DNA from: Terfezia claveryi
Taxonomy: Eukaryota > Ascomycota > Pezizomycetes > Pezizales > Pezizaceae
Direction of reading: 5' to 3'
Assembly: GCA_015179025.1 (NCBI GenBank)
Contig: WHUX01000029.1
Coordinates: forward strand, 186,001-250,000
Length of the DNA stretch: 64,000 nucleotides
Position numbers and translations under genes: made by a program. Shown one piece after another: positions 59,087-64,000 of this stretch. Position 1 is the stretch's first letter; every line of letters starts with the position of its first letter. The notes beneath the pieces are model-generated. The model had not been told where the DNA came from. It saw only the letters and a list, made by a program, of their open reading frames with translations, and searched no databases.

Positions 59087-61816
59087 CTACTTGGAGCTCT
59101 TCCCTGAATCCGGAATTGGAACTCCCATTTCGCACAAAATAGTATAATCACTAGCATAATGTGTATCCTCAATTTTGGGATACCTCCGCAACTGGTTCAT
59201 CTGAAAACCATAGGAGGGGGAGGTGGGTGTAGTTTCTGAAGCTGTTTTACCCATATCCGACGAGGAGTCCACCCTGCCCTCCCCCTGCGGTGTATTTCTC
59301 AAAATTTCAACGGCCTGGCGTAGAGGTGGACACCGCGCCAGGGCTCCTGGTAAGAATGCGTAGACAAGGTACCCACACAATGTAAACAGCGTGTAGCAAA
59401 CAAGGCAGACGATCATAAGGCCCTGAAGTGTAATCACGATGATTCCCATGACAGTAGCGACGATCCTCTGTACATTCCCGTCAGATATGTTAATGCACTG
59501 TATGAACGACGATATTGGGAATTGGGATGGGGGTAAGGAGGAGGGAGGGGCACGCATGAATGGACCCATACAAGGCTGGTATTAGTACATTTGTATTAAA
59601 CTGGGGAGCAAGTGGGATCAGAAGGACCAGGGTTAACACTTTCATAACACCGAAAGCATATACTCCGATAAAGTGCAGGCTATTAATTAATGCAACTCAG
59701 TCCATGTTAGCTTTCTTCTCTTATCCCGCCGCCCCCACATATATAATGCATTCAAGGCGGACGAACCTAGAACTCTTATATGGTTTGAGCGCTTGTTGTG
59801 TAATAAAGAGCAATAGCTCCACAACCAACAAGAGGGAAGCTTGAATTATTCCGTGGCCTTGCCCTGCCCCATAAATTGCTGCTCTGATAGTATCGTACAC
59901 GAATAGTACAGCAACTATGCCCCAAGCTTCGGGGCGGATCGAACGCCCTGCGATTACCGCGACATAGGAGTTTGATTCACTTAGAGTGGTGTTCCTTATT
60001 CTGGTTTTCCATATTGGAATAATGATGTTTTTAACACCTGGGCGCGGGTTTTCCTCCACTGTCATCCTCCACCAAGGAAGTAACCGATAACCTTTTCTGT
60101 AGAAGCATAGATGCTGTGTATCAGCGTAAAGGTGGTAATCCTTTGAAAGAGTCATGAAGACAACAAATATGGCCACATTGCCCCCTACGTATAGAATTGG
60201 AAATGCAATTCCGAAGCCGCCCTCCACCCTAACGTGCTGCTCCTTGTGAGTTATTTCAAAGAAGGCCATTGTTAGTATATGGAAATATGTAAGAGGTATC
60301 TGTATGCGTGATTAGAGAGTAGGGACTGATGATATCTCCTGGAAATGCTGTAGAAAGTCATACCATGCGCATCATAAACGCGAAGAAGTTGTGTGAACAT
60401 ACGAAAGGCGAACATGTTGGTTCTTGTCTCTTGAGAATATATTTCTGGGCGATCCAGGTAACGAATCTCGTAAAACCGTATAATATAACGAGACAGGCCA
60501 AAGTAAATAGGGTGAGTGATCCTGAAGTCGTAAAAGCATTTGCTCCTGTGATTTTGCTGGCAGCCAAAGTACTTCTAAATCCATAATAGGATCCCGGTAT
60601 TGGGATGCCAGGCTGTGTGGGAGATCCGTAAGTTGTAAATCGCTTGCCCAAAGGCTGTTGATAATGGTAATAGGGATAGTAATATAGTCGGTATATCAGA
60701 TCAGCAACATCGGGCTCGGCCCCAGTGTTGATGTGTGTTTGCTGGTCTTTCCGCATAGGCAAGATCCACTTTTGCATAGAATCAATGTGGATAATGCCAA
60801 CCATCCAGGCAAAATTTGACCAAAATGCGATAAGGTTGCTTGGAAAGTTGATTGATAGAGCCCCAGTGAAGTATATCGTGTGCATAACAGAGAAATATAA
60901 CGACACTGGTAGCCCTGTGATTGCATTCCCACGGGGTCTATGAGTGTCCTCTAACAACCAAGAGCTCATACCCACAACCAGGATGCCAATCGTGACTATA
61001 GCCATGGTTGGTATAACAGTTTTAGGTTGCGAAAAAGAGTGCCCGTTCTGCACTACCGCTGATATACAGCCAACTTGGCTGAAGGTGGAGTTTGAAAATA
61101 TTCGAAAGACTGCCCGGCCTTCAAAATCAGGTATAGAAAAAGCCACTTCTATTATTGCCCAACATTAGTGTCAGGGGGACACCGACTATAACCTTAGTGA
61201 CAGTCTTACCCGGTATACCGGATACATCCTCCTCGCTAACTGGTATTTCATGTTTAGCTTCTATTGTGGTCAGAGAAGCTGCTGGACAAAATGCACCCAG
61301 GTTTGACTTGCAAGGGTCGAATATCAACTCGAACCGCGGCTCCCTGTCTGTCTAGTATTAACCACAGTTCTATCTCTATGCTGTGGTTGAGAGAGGACAA
61401 CGTACATGCAACAATCACTAGATAAACTAAGCAGGGAATCAGTCCGAAGTCTCCCATAGGTGGGAGTATACAATACTTAAAACATATTGCGGCACAAGTG
61501 TTGTATTCCCCTTGAAAGAAAAAGAGACTGTCATGTTATGTGCATGATAGGCAGCGTTGAAAGATTGAACCTCTATGGCGGGATCATTCATGCAGTTACC
61601 AAAGTCCCTAGTCCAGAGTACTGGGGCCTTTGGTTGATTGAGCTTTGCATCTCCCTTTTCGAGTTGTCGGATATGGTCTCTGGTAAGTGGCTCATTGTCC
61701 TTAGAGCCCCTGGACGGAAGATCGGGTCCACGGCCATGTGGATGGTCTTGGGACTGCACACCAGAACAGTGGAGGAGTAGCGATGTCAGGAGACCTGCGC
61801 GCCAAGTGATTTGCAT
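59087..61816 (-). CDS. TRP/FLC-family membrane protein with ML-like ectodomain
   Basis: Six-exon gene of about 768 residues (61816-61472, 61351-61210, 61148-60364, 60299-59767, 59679-59589, 59497-59087); every junction keeps the frame. A signal peptide covers about residues 1-22. The lumenal/extracellular ML-like domain (TRP_N type, to about residue 200) contains LWTRDFGNCM, PRFELIFDPC and IPDFEGRAVFRIFSNST. It is followed by many hydrophobic segments of the fungal TRP domain (PF06011), including KVLTLVLLIPLAPQFN and a late GIIVITLQGLMIV helix. The C-terminal tail is soluble and Ser-rich. Relatives are yeast Flc proteins and S. pombe Pkd2/Trp663, which act in calcium homeostasis, cell-wall integrity or heme/FAD transport. 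The exact role is not deducible. The weakest junctions are intron 1 (GTATAC donor) and the 59680-59766 intron, chosen by phase. Confidence 0.82.
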
Positions 61817-62797
61817 TCTCGATAGTGAGGAAGATATATTGGTGATCTTGGAGTTCGACGGATACTTCTTTCATGAGCTACTTCCAAGTAAATTTATACT
61901 TAATAGCCGACACTACGTCGTGACTGCTGGTATGATCTATCCACTGAAACTTAGATTTTACTACTGCCAAATATACTCGTAGTGAGAGTTTCCATGAGAG
62001 TTCCAAACTTTGGCGCTTGTGGTGGTAAGACATCAGGGTAACTCTATGATACACTAGAGTCCACTCTCAACGATGATACCCGCTATTTATTTGATAATAA
62101 GGTTCTAGTCCTATTCGATCGCCGTTCAAATAAAAAAGATTCCAGTATGTAGGTCCAGGTGGCCGAATGCCAGGCCAGTGTACGAGTCGGCCCTTTGATC
62201 TCTCTAACTCAGGAGATTAAGTCGTTCCATACAAATGTTAGCAGGTAGTTTTATTATGAACGGGAAAGTGTAAAAGGCGTTACCCTGAAGCAAATCTAGT
62301 TTACTCAGCCGCGCACCCAATAATTACCTAATTCGAAAGCAACTTCAGAAGGTACCAGTATTTTACCTGAACCCCTTTTGTTTGTCTTCTCTGTGGTAAC
62401 AGTATAGGGAGTAGCCTTCGTCGACTATCGCCAGGAAAGATCTAAATTGTACTCTCAGTGACCACTTTCCATTCTTCATTATCTTTAGGAATCATACGAC
62501 ATACATCCACTGATAAGCACATGGAGAAGATCCTCGCCCTGTGGTTTTTTTTATTTAGGGAAACAAGAGGAATCGCAGTATAAAGGTAAAACAACATAAA
62601 ACACAGAAACCCAGAGCTGCCACATACGCAAACTTCTTAGATCTTGTTAAAACTAGCAGGTACCCCAAGGCATCACTTCACCGCTGCAGAACCCAAGGAA
62701 CAACCAATAAAGCGATAAGCAAGTACAAATATTCCTCGCAAAGTGGATTCTGAGTAGATTTGATACCCGAAACACTTCTGTCGTAAGGCATGGCAAT
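61817..62797. other. Spacer between sub2 3' end and TRP-like gene
   Basis: About 1 kb containing the promoter of the TRP-like gene and the 3' UTR of sub2. No gene, tRNA or repeat was recognised. Confidence 0.5.
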
Positions 62798-64000
62798 CTA
62801 TGTGTTCATGTAGCTAATGTAAATGTTAGATTTATAAAGTACATCAGGGAAACGAGGAAACTTACGTGGATGCGTCAATTCCATCTTCTGGGAATGGGTC
62901 CAGGGAAACCTCAAATCTCTCCATAATCTTATCCATAACCTCGGCGTCCTCCTTTGATGAAACGAACGAGATACTCAAACCCTTCGTACCAAAACGGCCA
63001 GCACGTCCAACTCGGTGAAGGTAGGTATCAGGGTCGGAGGGAAGATCATAGTTGATGGCCAAGTTAATCCGTTCGATGTCGATACCTCGCCCGAAGACAT
63101 CGGTGGCGACACAAATCCGCTTATTGAACTCCTTGAATTGCTTGTATCGTGCAATACTAGAAACAAGGACATTAATACTTGCAGACAAGAGGAGACAAAG
63201 TCGAGTAGACATACCGCTCTTCTTGAGATACTCCACTGTGGACTGCGATACTCGGGAAATTACATTCATTCAACAACCTGTTAAGCTCGTTCGCTCTCAA
63301 GGTACTCTTGACAAAGATGATGACCTGGTTAAACTCCAACTGGTCCAACAATTCATTCAGCTTTCTATTTTTCTCCTGCTCCTCGAGCTTGATGTAGTAT
63401 TGCTGAAGACCGTGCAGAGTGAGTTTCGTTTCATCATCGACATAGATTTCGAGTGGATTTTGCATAAACTTCTTGCAAATTGGGCGGACATCTTGGGAGA
63501 GCGTAGCACTAAACATCATCACCTGTTTTTGTTGAGGGGTTGCACGGAAGATCTCCTGTACATCTCTTCTCATATCTGTTGATTGGTTAGTGTTGCGCAA
63601 GAGCTTTGGCGAGGGAGGGGTAATAAATACCAATTTGCTCCAGCATCTTATCACACTCATCTAAGACAAAAACCTTCACACTTCCTAATCTAAGATACTT
63701 ATCACGTACCAACGCGTTGAGACGTCCAGGAGTCGCCACAATGATGTGTGGGTGTTGATCCTTGTTCTTTAGGACTTCGATATCTTTCTGCATTGGTGTT
63801 CCTCCATAGAAGACGGCGGTGCGCACTTGCGGCATGTATTTACTGAATCGGGCATATTCGTTCTTGATTTGATATGCAAGCTCACGTGTGTGACACATCA
63901 CGAGTACGGAAACTTCTCCGGCAACAGGATCGACCTGTTGGAGTGTTGTAAGAACGAATACTGCAGTTTTCCCGAGACCGGATTTCGCCTGGCAAAGGAC
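62798..64000 (-). CDS. sub2: Sub2/UAP56 DECD-box RNA helicase, partial at window edge
   Basis: ATP-dependent helicase of spliceosome assembly and the TREX mRNA-export complex. The visible 345 residues come from 64000-63631, 63575-63215, 63156-62866 and 62813-62798. The gene continues beyond the right edge, so the start and Q motif region are missing. Motifs in order are Walker [20 protein letters not shown] (the Sub2 variant of DEAD), SATL, the VHSG region, and [10 protein letters not shown]. The final 16-nt exon supplies YMNT after GIDAST; without splicing the frame ends one codon into the intron. Expected full length is about 430-440 residues, so roughly the first 90 are absent. Four exons in the visible part, with introns of 52-58 nt, show that the gene is intron-rich. 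Confidence 0.95.

Noticed and set aside
62140..62230. Possible tRNA (GGTGGCCGAATG word)
   Set aside because: No acceptor-stem pairing and no GGTTCRANNCC B box at the right distance.

Overview
This is nuclear DNA of a filamentous ascomycete. Genes are interrupted by short introns (mostly 47-90 nt) with GTATGT/GTAAGT-type donors. The gene set is typical of Pezizomycotina: an AreA/NIT2 GATA factor, two Zn(II)2Cys6 regulators, a NIMA kinase, DASH subunit Hsk3, and Hsp9/12. Gene texture and wide AT-leaning intergenic spaces suggest a Leotiomycete-like fungus, but that placement is inference. No bacterial, phage or organellar sequence was seen. Exon structures were worked out by eye from reading frames, splice consensus and recalled family motifs, so single splice sites may be wrong. 

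Layout, left to right. 2.4-5.2 kb (+): Zn2Cys6 regulator. 7.4-8.9 kb (+): HhH-GPD DNA glycosylase. 12.2-14.0 kb (+): long disordered protein with a C-terminal coiled coil. 18.5-20.8 kb (-): ankyrin/double-BTB protein, head-to-head with the NIMA kinase (21.4-23.9 kb, +). A compact block follows: Fmp46-like mitochondrial protein (24.4-25.1, +), Nup53/Nup35 nucleoporin (25.5-27.0, -), a LARP7/Pof8-like xRRM protein (27.6-29.1, +) and a small Hsp9/Hsp12 stress protein (29.5-29.8, -). 35.9-37.5 kb (+): second Zn2Cys6 regulator. 41.3-44.3 kb (+): AreA/NIT2 nitrogen regulator. 45.9-46.6 kb (-): DASH subunit Hsk3. 51.5-52.4 kb (-): two-finger C2H2 regulator of MtfA type. 59.1-61.8 kb (-): TRP/FLC-type membrane protein. 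62.8-64.0 kb (-): Sub2/UAP56 RNA helicase, cut by the window edge.

The genes do not form a metabolic cluster. They are housekeeping and regulatory genes separated by large spacers (up to 6.7 kb). Themes that recur are mitosis (NIMA, Hsk3), nuclear envelope and mRNA export (Nup53, Sub2), probable telomerase or snRNA biogenesis (LARP7-like), DNA repair, and four DNA-binding regulators with the long spacers often found around such genes. 

The most notable non-genic signals are: a 10-bp sequence, AACCAGACTA, present nine times and only in spacers; an RFX-type palindrome in the promoter shared by the NIMA and ankyrin-BTB genes; a GGGGTC tandem array inside the Hsk3 intron; and a GCGATK hexamer array in the Hsp9/12 leader. 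Several genes begin or end in exons of 13-23 nt that simple ORF calling misses.
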